The notes below the pieces were generated by a model. That model saw only the letters and a program-made list of their open reading frames with translations, made no database searches and was not told where the DNA came from. A stretch of 63,694 bases of DNA from Candolleomyces eurysporus (taxonomy: Eukaryota > Basidiomycota > Agaricomycetes > Agaricales > Psathyrellaceae): positions 1 to 63,694 of the forward strand of contig JANBPK010001072.1 in the NCBI GenBank assembly GCA_027579435.1. The letters are read 5' to 3'. Of the stretch, positions 43,876 through 56,029 are shown in pieces. Each line of letters starts with the position of its first letter. Positions within the stretch are counted from its first letter, which is position 1. The position numbers and the translations under genes are program-made.

Positions 43876-46248
43876 ATGATCCATTCCACTTTCATTCTTT
43901 TATCACTTTTTGGAGCCGTTTATGGCCAACTAAACGATTGGAGCAAACCTTGCCTTTCGGGTGTCTGCTTTTATGGTGAGTTGTGGCATTGCTTTTCTAA
44001 GAATAGCATCTCACTGATGAGTTCGCCTTAGATCTACCATCGTCATCAGGCTCGGCCTCTGGGACACTGCAAATTGTACGTGCCCTGTGGTCTTCGTTAG
44101 CTTTCCCACTTGCTGATAAAAGTGACCGAACGACAGACGGGCTCCACTGATTCCATTACCGACATCACAACTGCAGCAGGATGGGAGATTTTGGACTGTC
44201 AAAAAGACGCGCTTTCACAAGATATTCGGCTGGTCTGCACTGGCGGGGAATCAGAATGTGACCATCTATATCAGAGCATCGGTGCTGTTGGGAAGATTGC
44301 TCGGCTTCCAGAGAGGGTATGTGTCTAGATTATTGATCATTCATTAGTTGCGAACTCAGGCATCTTGATATTCAGTGTGGCCAAAACGCGTTCGCTCACA
44401 TATCTCGAGCATGGGTTCCAGAAGACCAGTCGATTCCCGAAAATATCGCCCGGCGGCTAGTGAGGCGAGGTGGGGTGCAGCCTGAAGTGAAGGCCCTGCA
44501 TATCGATACCGATTTCGCATCCGCAGACACCTCTCAGTATGCACTTTTCTATCCTGTTGACTCGAGGGTTCAGATGACTGACCCCTCTGCAGAATTGGCA
44601 CCGTCAGCTTCACCATTCAGGCAGCCAACGTTCCCGGCGCGGCGGCATCTGTACCTCCTACTTCCCTCGGTGCCCGAGAAAAGCGACAGTTTGGATTTAT
44701 CAAGAAAGCAATTTCAGGTGAGTCTTACTATAGTATCGTCTGGTTGGATGCTAACCGAGCCTTGCTGATCAGCTGTGAAGCAACTCAATGATCTCAGTCT
44801 TGACGAGTCCATCACTCTTCCACCACTCAAAGTCGACAAGACGTTCAACGTACTTGACCAGGAGCTCGCGTGTCCCCCATTGGAGGCTCGTCTCAAGCTG
44901 GACGTTTCCGCCAAGGCGCATGCTGTAGCAGCTATCGGTGTTGCGGCGGAGGGTACAATCATCCCACCCAAGATTGATGATTTCGCCATCACTGCCAGTA
45001 TGTTTTTCATTCTTCTCTTCTGACAGTTACGCTGACGGTATGATGAGCTCTCAACGCTGCTCTTAACGGTGCTGTCAACCTGACTGGCGGACTTACGGGC
45101 TCGATCGACTCGGGGAGGATTAGCGTCTTCCAGATCGGTATTCCTGGACTCGACTTCCCAGGGTATGACTTTCTTCGATTTTTCAGATTTATGCGTATCC
45201 TGACAAACGGTCTTGTAGTATCTTGACAATTGGACCATCGTTCCAGGTTGATGTGCAAGCCAATGCCGATCTCGATGTTAACGCCGACGTCAGTGTTGGA
45301 ATCAACTACAAGATCGAGAAGGCTTCGCTAGTGTTCCCCCCGAGCAGTGACGAGGCACAGGCTCAGGGAGGGTCATTCAAGCTCAATGATACCCGTACGC
45401 ATATTTTGACCTGCATTGGAATTTGACTGACCAATCTTTTGATACTTAGCACTGAAGCTGGCTGTTAGCCCCGCCCTCCAAGCCACCGGGACCCTTGAAG
45501 CGCACCTAATTCCCAGTCTCAACCTCGGTATCGAGGCTCTAGGAGGCGTCGCTGATGCCACCGTTTTCCTCGAGTTGGACGCATCCGCGGCTATGAGGCT
45601 CAGCCTCGAGGGTCGAGCTGAAGCTGCAATCACTGTGAACCGCACAAGTTCTCGCAAAAATGCAATTGGGAACACTCGTGAATTCGCTGATTCTTCTTCC
45701 CCGAACCGCGTCGTCGGACGAGCCATCGCNATGCGACAGGCTGCCGCCTCCGGCACGCGTTCTGGTGTCAGCGTTACTCCCAGCACGGGTGCTAGCTTCG
45801 GAGGTTGCTTCGAGATCTTGGCCGGCTTGGGTGTCAACGCTGGTGCGAGGGCGGAATTCTTTGGTCTGTTCGACGAGGAAGCCGTTGTTCCCCTCTTCAA
45901 CAAGGAGTTCGAGCTGTTCAAGGTACAGTCTCCTCTGACAATACCTTCATCTGCGTCCGAGTCCATTCTGATCCATCTTCATCTCAGAGATGCTTTGGCG
46001 ATCAAGCTGGGTCGCGTCGTAAGAGCTTTAGGTTCGCAAGATCGGATGACTTCAGTGGCCGCTCAATACCGGAACCTATGAGATTGATGAAGCGCCAGGG
46101 CTTGGAATGCCCTGCGGCGGATGCACCTCCGACTGAATCGTTGGTGGATCAGGTCGTGGCTGCAGCCAGGTGAGCATATCACTCGTACTCGTTTCACTCA
46201 AACCTACATATTCACTTCTTGCTAAACAGCGCCATCCAACTTCCTTGA
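43876..46248 (+). CDS. Large secreted protein of a fungal DUF family (copy 2)
   Basis: Eleven exons: 43876-43975, 44032-44075, 44137-44316, 44376-44536, 44593-44717, 44773-44997, 45048-45162, 45219-45394, 45450-45922, 45988-46169 and 46230-46248, 599 residues, phases all consistent. Same exon plan as copy 1. Signal peptide, then NDWSKPCLSGVCFY, SITDITTAAGWEILDC and CGQNAFAHISRAW. A Lys-Arg site (GAREKRQFGF) separates the N-terminal part from the beta-rich domain (LKLDVSAKAHAVAAIG, IPPKIDDFAITA, QIGIPGLDFPG, DLDVNADVSVGINY). The C-terminus has a Lys-Arg, a Cys and SLVDQVVAAARS. A third, decayed copy lies at 58980-59590. Confidence 0.78.
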
Positions 46249-46980
46249 GCACTGTGGTATCCTGTTCCGTCGTCTTATGTCAAATTTCGAGCTTGCATTA
46301 CGAGGTTTTCTAAAAGCTATTCGTCCAAGCGTCACTCACACAGAGACTGACCAATCTCCGCCTTTCCTCTTCTCATGATAAGCATGCCTACTGTCTACGT
46401 CGATGGTGTTTACCCCAGACCGCCAAGAGCCAGCGCCTGGAGTTTGAGTGTCTGCCATTTGGACTCGTTTGGATCAATTGTTGAGTTGTCTTCAGAGACC
46501 ATGAGGATGGGCCAACAATTCGGAGGTAGATAGTGACTGGGTTAGAGCTGCGCATGGCCGACTGGGAAGATAGTATCGGAAATGAAGTCCCACCTATGGC
46601 TACTGCCAACTGCTGAAGTCTGTCATGACCTCCTTGCAGCATAAGGAGAATTTGAGGAAAACTTGGAGAGTAAGATGTGGGCCGGCTGCATCTGGTCGGC
46701 TCATGTTGACCGTTGATAACTAGAGGCGGCATCGGCAGAGATATAGCCACGGTAGACCGCCCAGTTTTGAAGCGTCGAAAAATGCATGAACAGCACGACC
46801 GACCAACGCAGCTATGCGGTTGTAGTAAAGCCGAATAACTCAGTGAACGGAATGTATACAGAGCGTCATTAAAGCTTATCATTGCTTTTGAATCGAAATT
46901 TTATCTAAAGTCCTAAAGTCTAGGAGCGAGAGCACCGATCTACTAATATACTGCCAGTGCTTCACGCGAGCTCAAGCCTC
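46249..46980. repeat. Intergenic region with hydrophobin-unit repeat
   Basis: 46249-46400 matches the flank of the DUF relic at 59600-59750. 46678-46980 is repeated at 48520-48800 (GGGCCGGCTGCATCTGGTC at the start of both) and is the 3' flank of the hydrophobin genes. No gene seen. Confidence 0.5.
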
Positions 46981-47493
46981 TCAGATAGAGATGTCGATAG
47001 GTGAGCATCCGATAACGACCAGACCATCTAGAAAAAGCAGCACAAAATCAGTTCGCAATTCACACTTCATTTAGGAAAGATTTCGAGGAAAAGGAAACGC
47101 GTCGTACTGTTAAAGTTCTTCTGGCAGCACACTTGCTGAGTCGAGCTACAGATTGAGATCGAAAAACAACATTAACTCCTCAATTCCTAACTGAAGACTC
47201 GAGAAGACAACTTACCAGCTTCCACCACTCCCAATACCAATAGCAGTAAGCGGGGAACAGTTGGATCCAACAAGGCCTTGAAGGTTGCGGGCATCAATAC
47301 CGACAAGCTCGAGGATAAGGCTAGTTTTCTTGTCGACGGATTCGGCCTCTTGAGTTTGATTGCAGCAGTAAACCTCGCCATTGTTGCATTGGCTGACGCC
47401 GTTGTGTCCACCGTTCTCCTTGCCACCAGGGGCGGCTGCGGCGAGGAGGAAGAGGGAAGAGGCGGCGACGAGGGAGAAGATGCGAGCGAGCAT
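46981..47493 (-). CDS. Class I hydrophobin (copy 1)
   Basis: Exons 47216-47493, 47108-47145 and 46981-47027, 120 residues. Signal peptide starts MLARIFSLVAASS. The mature part has the eight-Cys hydrophobin pattern: Cys, then Cys-Cys (CNNGEVYCC), a loop rich in Leu/Val, Cys before SPLTAIG, then across the first intron Cys-(6)-Cys-Cys (STQQVCC), and a last Cys in VIGCSPIDI. The spacing, with a long third loop and Cys-Cys after TQQV, is class I of Agaricomycetes. It self-assembles at air-water and hyphal surfaces in known members. A tandem sister lies 1.8 kb upstream. Splice borders were chosen because they restore the Cys pattern. Confidence 0.9.
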
Positions 47494-48282
47494 GATGTTT
47501 AGGTAAAGGTGGGGTAGGGGCGGTATTGCAAGGAGCAGTTAATAGAGAAGAGAGGCTGATTAGCTGGAAACTCGTCAAAAGGCTGAAGAGTGCTGAGGAC
47601 TGAACGCTCGTTCTACGCCATCTTTTATAGACCTGAAGACGACCCTAAACATCACGAAACATGTGTGCTGGCTACGATAATGAGGCCGATTCGTCAAAAA
47701 GTATTAGTACGTTCCGAGCGGTGATGCAGAAAGTTAGCCTCTTGGCTCGTACGTCGTAGCCTGGGGTTTCCTGCCTATTCGCTTCCCTATACCTAAAAGC
47801 GGAAGCCTGCCTTCCGAAATCGTGTTGATGCAAATGAGATGGTGACGGCTCCCGGCAAACATACGTGACAAAGCTTGCTTTGTGGGCTTAGTGACCGGTC
47901 TTTCGGGTCGAGGTCATAATTATAACGCGTTCGAAGCACGGACACGTCGAGTGACTGAATAAGAGCGCGTAGAAGTAGGTCTATTAGTCAACAACGTACG
48001 GCACGAGTACTGACATACAGATTTAGACATGTACATGAAAGGAGGAATTTCTTCGTCAAGATGTGACCAAGATCATTTTCAAGCTCGGACTTGTGGCTTT
48101 GGACATCAGCGCCGACTCTTCATGCTAGCGAAGAGACATCGTTAGCCTGCAGTTGTGGGCTGCGGTGGACAGGTAAAAGTTACCGGAAGATGAGCACTAG
48201 TGTTTGTGTTGCCAGGGTCCTTCAGGGTGTAGGTATTTGCATGCTGTAAAGCGCAGAAATTCGGTCATTTCATCCTCCGAGG

Positions 48283-48485
48283 CTAGGGAGAGGCAGAGGA
48301 AAGCTTGAGGAAAAGAGTGTGAAAGGCGTCGATAGATGCCATCGATCTCGAGCCCAGTTGCTCGTTGTACAGAAGAGGTAGAGATATTCTCAACACCACA
48401 AGGTCGACGGCATCAACGTGCAGGAAGGTTTGGGATCTTACTGCCTTGACGTGATCTCTCTTACGACGACAGAGATCGAGGGATT
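48283..48485 (-). pseudogene. Crinkler N-terminal fragment between the hydrophobins
   Basis: On the minus strand a frame contains LHVDAVDLVVLRISLPLL followed by a Leu-rich stretch, matching LHVGALDLVVLR of the crinkler-kinase gene at 53.1-53.3 kb and the DL.VW.V signature of crinkler N-terminal domains. The upstream part of the domain and any effector domain are missing. A shorter piece of the same fragment lies at about 50095-50160 in the second hydrophobin unit. Confidence 0.5.
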
Positions 48486-48519
48486 TCAGCCAAGTATTTG
48501 TGACCTCGCCTGACGGGCC

Positions 48520-48801
48520 GGCTGCATCTGGTCGGCTCATGTTATCCGCTGATGACTAGAGGCAACACCAGCAAAACCCCAGATATCGCCGCATTAGACA
48601 GCTAGGCTGCGCCCAGTTTGTTTTGGATGACTGATCAACGCAGTTATCTGCTTGAAGTAAAGCCAACACTCAGTGAACGGAATGTATGTATCCAGAGCGT
48701 CATTAAAGCTAATCATTGCTTGATTATCTAAAACTAAAGTCTAAGGACGAGAGCGCCGAACTACTAATATATTACCAGTGTTTCACGCGAGCTCAAGCCT
48801 C
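48520..48801. repeat. 3' flank of the second hydrophobin, repeat of 46678-46980
   Basis: Tandem copy of the hydrophobin 3' flank, diverged by substitutions and small indels. The repeat unit, about 1.8 kb, covers flank, hydrophobin and upstream region. Confidence 0.6.
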
Positions 48802-49306
48802 TTAGATAGAAATGTCGATAGGTGAACAACCGATAACGACGAGACCATCTAGAAAAAGCGGCACAAAATCAGTTCGCAGTTCACACTTCATTTAGGAAAG
48901 ATTTCGATAAAAAGGAAACGTGTCGTACTGTTGAAGTTCTTCTGGCAACACACTTGCTGATTCGAGCTACAATTGAAAAAATTAACATCAGCTCAAATTC
49001 TAGCTGAAGGCTCGAGAAGACAACTTACCAGCTTCCACCACTCCCAATACCAATAGCAGTAAGCGGGGAACAGTTGGATCCAACAAGGCCTTGAAGGTTG
49101 CTGGCATCAACACCGACAAGCTCGAGGATAAGGCTAGTTTTTTTGTCGACGGATTCGGCCTCTTGAGTTTGATTGCAGCAGTAAACCTCGCCATTGCTGC
49201 ATTGGCTGACGTCGTTATGTCCACCGTTCTCCTTGCCTCCAGGGGCGGCTGCGGCGAGGAGGAAGAGGGAGGAGGCGGCGACGAGGGAGAAGACGCGAGC
49301 GAGCAT
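48802..49306 (-). CDS. Class I hydrophobin (copy 2)
   Basis: Exons 49029-49306, 48929-48966 and 48802-48848, 120 residues, the same lengths and phases as copy 1. The proteins differ at only a few positions (for example VGVDASN against VGIDARN). All eight Cys are present: CSNGEVYCC, CSPLTAIG, STQQVCC after the intron with Ser or Asn variants, and a C-terminal GCSPIDI. A recent tandem duplication with both copies intact. Confidence 0.9.
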
Positions 49307-49309
49307 GAT

Positions 49310-50687
49310 ATTTAGGTAAAGGTGGGGTAAGGGTGGTATTGCAAGGAGCAGTTAATAGAGAAGAGAGGCTGATTAGCTGGAAACTCGTCGAAAGTCTGAA
49401 GAGTGCTGAGGACGGAATGCTCGTTCCATCCCATCTTTTATAGCCCTTAAGACGACCCAAACATTACGAAACATATGTGCGCTGGCAACGATAATGAGGC
49501 CGATTCGTCAAGGAGTATTCGTACGTTCCAAGCGCCTGACACGATGATGCATAAATTTAGTCTCTCGGCTCGTACGTAGTCGCCCGGGGTTTCCAGCCTA
49601 TTCGCTTCCCTATACCCCAAAGCGGAAGCCTACCTTCCAAAATGGTGTTGATGCAAACGAGATGATGGCGGCTCCCGATAAACGTACGTGACAAAGCCTT
49701 TTGCCTTGCTTTGTGGGCGTAGCGACGGGTCTTTCGGGTCGAGGTCGAGGTCGTAATTATAACGTGTTCGAAGCACGGAGACGTCGACGATGAGTCACTG
49801 GATAAGCGAGAGTGCGGAGAAGCAGGTCTATTAGCCCTGGCATACGGACATGAAAGGAGGAATTCACTCGCTAACATATGGGCAAGATCATTTTCAGACT
49901 CGGACTCGTGGTGTTGGACATCAGCGAGGACTGTTCATGCTAGCGGAGAGACATCGTTAGCTTGCAGCTGTGGGCTGCGGTGGACAGGCCAAAAAAAAAA
50001 TTACCGGAAGATAAGCGCTAGTGTGTATGTCTCCAGGGTCCCTCAGTTTGTACATATCTGCATGCTGTAAAGCACAGAATTTCAACCGCTTCCTTATTCG
50101 AGGTCAGGGAGAACCAGAGGAAATCCTGAGGAAAAGAGTATGAAGCGCGTCAATAAACAGGACTCGAGAGGCCAGCATTTAAAATGGCGCTCGAATTTCG
50201 GATACATAGGTATGTCCCAGCTGCGTCTGCTCAGGATGTATCGATGGATTCTATGGGAGAGGAATCCCAGGAGTACAGGTCCTTGGGACTCATGGTGTGC
50301 TGGATGAGCCGTTGAGCTTTGGAGCTCGGACTCGTATATATTCATTTCTCTTTCTATCTCTTCTTGATGCTTGCCTGTACTTCCGATCACGTTTCTTCTT
50401 TCGATGTTGTTGCAATATCACACACACACTCTGGCGCTTACCTTCGCCCAGTTCATTCAGCGCTTTGGCGATCAACTCAGAGACATGACATTGTACATTC
50501 ACACTATCACTCCGCTTTCCCCGTAATCTTTGGGTATCCGAATACGGTCTAAGCCTCTATTGGTGGCCAGCTTGCGAAGCGACGGAAGGACGAGGAGAAG
50601 GACAAAATCACTGGCGATGTTATATGAAACGGGGTGTACGTTAAGATGCAGAGATGTTGATCCACAATGCTATGGTTCATCGACACA
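49310..50687. other. Upstream region of hydrophobin copy 2
   Basis: 49310-50170 repeats 47500-48290 (promoter region of copy 1 and beyond), including TATA-like TATAAAAG on the minus strand near 49437 and AGTTAATAGAGAAGAGAGG. 50200-50680 is unmatched. No gene seen. Confidence 0.4.
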
Positions 50688-53341
50688 TCAGCTAGCACGA
50701 TATGTCTTCGCCTTCTTCGCAAGTGGCGCCGGAGTACCGCAATCATCACTATGTTTTCGTCGATGACCCATGGTCGTCCCGCCGAGTTCCACATCCTTTG
50801 CACCTCCGGAGTCAACTTGGAGGGTTTGGGGAGCGCACCATTCAACGAGCGATGGTCGCTCGCTAGGGTCCGTCGCCATCAGCTGCTCCGCAAGGGTCGA
50901 GAAACCNTTCACAGGTTCATATTTGAGAAATGTCCGAAGAATGCGTCCACATGCCCACCGATCAGCCTTGATAGCGCTATACCTTTGCTTTGGGCCACCG
51001 TCATCACCCATCTCAGGCGCCGTCCAGCCGGGGGTACCACAGTAACCTTCAATCTCTTGGTCCTCGTCCTTGACTCGCACCGCAATGTCAAAGTCGATTA
51101 TCTTCAGCTGCCTAGTTTCGGTGTCGTAGAGAAGATTGTCCAGTTTCAGGTCCAGGTGAGCGACTCCGTTCGCGTGGAGGTAGGCAACGCCGTTGACTAG
51201 GCTTTGACAGGGCTGCTTGATCTTTCCGTCGCGCAAAGACTCTTGGTAAATGCGACTGAGTACGGGGAAGATAAGATAGGTCGCAGTGCCAACAGCAAAA
51301 TGAGCGACCAGGGCGATGATGTATGGGGATACGGACGGCCTGGCTTGGAGGAATTGCAGAATTCCGAGCTCCTGCGACGAGGACTTACGAACTCGCTTTG
51401 CAATTAGGGGCGTCTTTTTATTGACGTCCGATCGTTCATAAACAGTCCGGATCTTGGATTGCGGCGGCTGCAAAAAAAGCGTTGAGATGGAGTGCAGGGG
51501 AAACAAGACACCTTCGTACCGGGTCCAATTCTTCCCATACCCCGCCTGAGTTGTCTTTAAAGACTTGAGGTTCCACCTCGTATCCCGCCGCTTCGAGCTG
51601 CTCAGCAAATTCGTCCCTACCATCTCCGGTTTTCCGTCGCTGGGAGGGTGGCCCTTGCTCTGTGAATCCACCTTCCGGCTGGTTGCGGCTGGGCTTGGTG
51701 GTCCACGCACTGACTCCCGGTTTTTTCGCAGCGGCATTTAAATCGGCCTTGAGAGTTGTTACCTTGTTCGATGCGTCCGCCACATCCTCCTCCAACTCTG
51801 TTGCCACCCAAGATGCGAGATTATAAAGTTCGCGGAGGAACCCGAGGAGTTCCGTCTTGGCATTTAGGTTGAAGTTTCGAGGTTCCGTGTATTTGACCTA
51901 GAGCGGGTTAGTATTTACATTCGGTGAAGGTACGCCACGCACTTTGTCGTCGTTCTGATCCTGATAGACGATCATTTGTTCCGCTTTTCCAAACTTGTCG
52001 ATGTATGCTACCACCAGAAGGAAGTCCTTCTTCTCCTGATACTTTTCAATGTGTGTGTTGGCGAATCGAAGAAGGCTCCCTGCTTGAAGCATCATGCGAA
52101 ATTTATCTTCCGTGCTGTATGGGTGCGATTGGACTTGCACGATGAACCGGGGTAAAAGCCCACTTGCGAAGAGGAAATCACTTTTAGGATGATAAGAGTA
52201 AAGCGTTTGCGCGACTTGGATAAAAATCTTGAACGACCAACTGTAATCACTACTAAATAGAGCACGTCAACTAGTGGAACCTGCAGATCGAGAAGACAAG
52301 CACTCACAATTTGAACTCGAAATCAGGATGCCCCCTCAAGCTGAATGCAAACGGAAAGAAGATGGCGGCATTCGCGAAGTCTTCGCTATAACGATCCTTT
52401 GGAATTGATGCCCACGCTTTCGTTATGGAAAAATCGTAGGCCAACACTTGCTGGGTATGGAGCATCTCTGTGACACTGCAAGTGTACCTGTCGCGGTCAG
52501 CTCCGACATTTATTTCAGGAGTCGACACGGTGCTGTCTTTAGGTTCCAAGAGGGCGTTGGGAGGATCAGGCGGGGCGCTGTTGTTAGAATCCGAGAACGC
52601 GTTGTAAGACACCGATGCGTTAGGCTTCGGCAGAGCGACAATTTTTTTTTGCTTCAAACTCGTTTCAGTGATGAAGGAAATTGCTCGGGGAGAGAAAGGA
52701 CGGACCACGTTCATAGAAAGCCCTGCTCGCTTCGTCCTCATTAAAGCGACGAGGACGTTGGAGCAGCTTCTGGAAATTTTGAATTCGGGTCTTCGGGCTC
52801 TGCTCTTTGAAAATCCGACTCAATTTCAGGTCCTCGGCGGTGATGGTGCCTTTTCGATGCGCGGACATGATCATGTTGTGGTATTCTTGGGGTACGGGCA
52901 AGAGATGGAGTTCCAAGTCATACCCGCCTTGCGCTGAAGATGTAAAACATCAACGAGGAGACGGTGTCAAGGAGAGAGCACTTACGCTGGGGGTCTGGAC
53001 GACCGATTTGGACGACGAGTACCTCATTGCCTATCTTCAAATCTCCTATTTTCGCAAGGGAGCTGAGCACTTTAATTTTTTTTGCGTTCGTATATTTCTT
53101 CGACCTTTGCTTGCAATTCATCTTCCTCGACCATGAGAGCGGACGAATCCGTGGGTCTCAACACCACAAGGTCGAGAGCACCAACGTGCAGGAGGTGGGG
53201 GGCAGCTGCTTCCTTGACGCGATTCTTTAGGCCCATAATGGTGGCTCGATCTTCGATCTGAACTTCAAAATAGCTTCCAAGTAGCTGTCTGTTGTGGTCG
53301 ACGAGAACGCAGACTACGTTCATGAGGGGCATGAGGGACAT
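50688..53341 (-). CDS. Crinkler-like protein with C-terminal kinase domain
   Basis: Multi-exon, roughly 800 residues. The N-terminus (53341 to about 53070) has the crinkler-type ubiquitin-like domain: FEVQIEDRATIMGLKNRV, then LHVGALDLVVLR. The middle (52.9-51.5 kb) is helical and Glu/Lys-rich, with SDYSWSFKIFIQVAQTLY typical of fungal crinkler-kinase proteins. The C-terminal kinase (51470-50688) shows a VAIK-like Lys (IAKRV), a catalytic loop HLDLKLDN in place of HRD, DFD in place of DFG, GTPGWTAPE and D.WACG. Known crinklers are secreted or nuclear effectors; here there is no clear signal peptide. One frame break lies in a run of eight A (minus strand, near 53083) and one near 52700 beside a run of nine A, so sequence errors or decay are possible; exon borders in the middle are approximate. 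Confidence 0.7.
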
Positions 53342-53690
53342 AGTGGAAGGGGTCAAAGAGACAGGTCGAATTGATGATGGGACTGCCAAATGCGGAACCG
53401 CCACCCATTCGGAGGCGCATTGTGAGGCAACTTCTCGTTCGTTGTTCGCTCTTCCCTACATCCAGTGGCCAACTGTAGATCCTTTGGATCGACTGCTTGA
53501 GACTGTAACCAGATATTACCCACTAGCCCAAAGCCGCTAATCGAGATTTCAATGGACGAACCAGTCACTGGCAGTTGTAGCCGGCACTTGGTTGCTACCC
53601 TCGTCGGTCATCCGATGGCAAAGTGTCATGTCGTGGTCGCTGTATTATGAACTAACTGTTCTCTAACTTCAACCTCACTCGTCATCAGCA

Positions 53691-54161
53691 ATGACACGTC
53701 CTCGGAAAACGGTAGTCCCGGCAACATGTCATCCTTTCAGGCAGAGGTTTTCCTCAGTCAGACTATGTCCTCCCATCCTCATCCCTAACTACACATGTGG
53801 ACGCACTCAGGATTATGCGCCAGCCTTCATTTGGTCATGCTCTACTACCTGCGACATGGAATCTGCCTTCCTTGTTGGCATCAAACCTGTGCCGCCGGTG
53901 CCTCCAGCGAGCACCAATATTGGTCGCCTGCTAGAGGAGACAATGGAAGCCATTTGGTCTGACGAGGAAGCCTCATGTGCACATTGTGGGCCATTCCACA
54001 TGCTTGGTGCCCCTCTCAATGCCTATGTTTCGGTAGAGAAGTTGAGGCACGGGAGAAACGGCTATGTGTGTGTGATTGCAAGATCGTATGATGCTGTGGA
54101 TGTCATTTCCGTCAACGGAGTGCTTCATGACACGTTCTCCTCGGGGCAATTGCTTGCATGA
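53691..54161 (+). CDS. Hypothetical protein, weak
   Basis: An uninterrupted frame of 156 codons starting at ATG 53691. Cys are frequent, including CAHCGPFHMLG, but I recognise no domain or signal peptide. It lies alone between the crinkler-kinase gene (divergent) and the dsRNA-binding paralogues. It may be a chance frame. Confidence 0.25.
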   Translation: MTRPRKTVVPATCHPFRQRFSSVRLCPPILIPNYTCGRTQDYAPAFIWSCSTTCDMESAFLVGIKPVPPVPPASTNIGRLLEETMEAIWSDEEASCAHCGPFHMLGAPLNAYVSVEKLRHGRNGYVCVIARSYDAVDVISVNGVLHDTFSSGQLLA

Positions 54162-54559
54162 ATATACACGCACTGGCATCCCAGAGAGGACCCTGGCTCT
54201 ATATCTTCTGTCCGATAGCGTAATTAGAACTGCATGCTAGTACGAGGTGGGAACCAGGTCCTTGAAGGACGGTCTGGAGCCGGCATCCCTAGTAGGCCTA
54301 CTGGGTCGTTTATCAGCAATCCTTTGACTTAGACACGCACCTTGCTCCCTGGTACCAGTGTATGCAAAGATCAGAGGAAAGGGATCATGGAAGCTCGTCC
54401 ACGACTCTTCCAGAAGTTCCGATCTGCCTCCATTGGAGTTTGTGGTGCCCGCCACATCGCAAGATTTTATATAATTATTCAATGAATGAGGAATTAAACA
54501 AAGCCGGAGCTAAGTGGGACACCTCTAGGCATGCAAGCTCTCTGCATATCCAACGCTGA

Positions 54560-56029
54560 GGCATTTCAACGCTCTCTCGGCGGCAACTCGTCTTGCAGCA
54601 CTTAGTGTGTCTCCGGATCCTAAAATCAGGCGCCTGGTCTGGCCATTAAAACACTTCATAGTTGACTACTAGCGCCACGAAATCGTCAGTATCTGATACC
54701 AAAGCCTCGAACAACCTTTCTCTTCCCTCCTCGGCTGTTTAACCCCGAGATCTTTGACTTCGAGGGTGGCCAAATTCCCGCAGAATAGTCAGAGGACGTT
54801 CGAGTTCCGTTCTGGGATTGTATTTGTCTTGATACACCGTGGGGAGCCGCTCAGCAGAGGCGCCGTGCTGAGATGTTGAGTTTGAGTTGTAGGCTGTGTC
54901 ATTATCCGATGAACGAGATCCTAAGACGGATTGAGTAAATGGATGAAGCAAAGATGTAGTCTTCAAGTTACCATGCCGAGAGGAAAGTGAATGAGATGGA
55001 GAATGCGCACGCGATGAAGCGTAACTGCGACTAATTGGCATAACTGGAATACGTCCGCCTTCCCGAGATTGATGATCGTCTGCTGGACTTGAGGGACTAA
55101 GGATACCGTCTCCATCACTGGAGACGGCGGTACTGGTATGCCCGCCAGCCCGAGTAATGTTGCTCTGGACAGATTTCCGCGCATGCTCTGTTCCACGGGT
55201 TTGCACTGTCTCCGACAACTCATTGTCGGAACTGTAGCCTCCAAGGGAATCTCCAGTGCCGAAAAGATACAATCAGCGTCAGCGAAGGAATACACAGATA
55301 AGACAACAAAGATTATAGCCCAGTAACTACTCACTGCCGCTGCTGCTCCTTTTTGCCACGTCCACCTTTCCGAGATTGGGGATCTTCTCCTGAGTTTGAG
55401 TGAATGAGTGCAACATCTTCAGCATTCGAGGTGTGATAACGCTCACCATTATCGGCACTCTGGACGGTTTCTACAGAACCCTGCTCTTGGTCTGTTGCAA
55501 CGATTTGTGGCGTCATCCGTGGCGTCTCCAGCAACTGGTCATCGGCATCGTTGCCTCCATGGATACCTCCAGTGTAGGTAAGGTTCACGCAGCATTAATT
55601 GGTCATACATACTACACGGTGGGAGACAAAATATTACTCACTGTACGATGGTATCCCCGGTGTTTGCGGCGTCTCCGAGATGGGGTCGCCGTGAGCGTGG
55701 CCTTCATGACGACCACCAATTCCTTCCTTCACCACTGTTGGAATGTAACACTGGATACCCGTAGGCGACGGAGGGGTAGCACTGGCAGGGTCACAATAGT
55801 CCGCGAAGAAATCACCGTTGCAGATGAATCCTTGATTACCCTCTTGATGATAAATTGTCGAATTATTCACGGAATAGTCGTTTGTCGTGTAGTAATTGGT
55901 CGATTGGTCGTTCACTAATAAGTGAGATCTCTCGTTGTTTCGAATCGAGTCGCTGGAACTGGTGGAGTCGGCTGAATCCGTTGATCTGGGTGTCCACCAC
56001 CAGAATCTCAAGCAAAGGGAGCACCACAT
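54560..56029 (-). pseudogene. dsRNA-binding-motif protein, decayed copy
   Basis: Paralogue of 56520-58142. The first exon (56029 down to about 55640, starts MWCSLCLRFWWW), the acidic low-complexity second exon (about 55560-55345) and the Ser-rich third exon (about 55270-54970) align with the sister. The dsRNA-binding exon (about 54660-54560) is frameshifted: an extra T turns the VNGQT reading into a stop, several conserved residues are changed, and the sister's stop codon is missing. The dsRNA-binding function is most likely lost. Confidence 0.6.
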
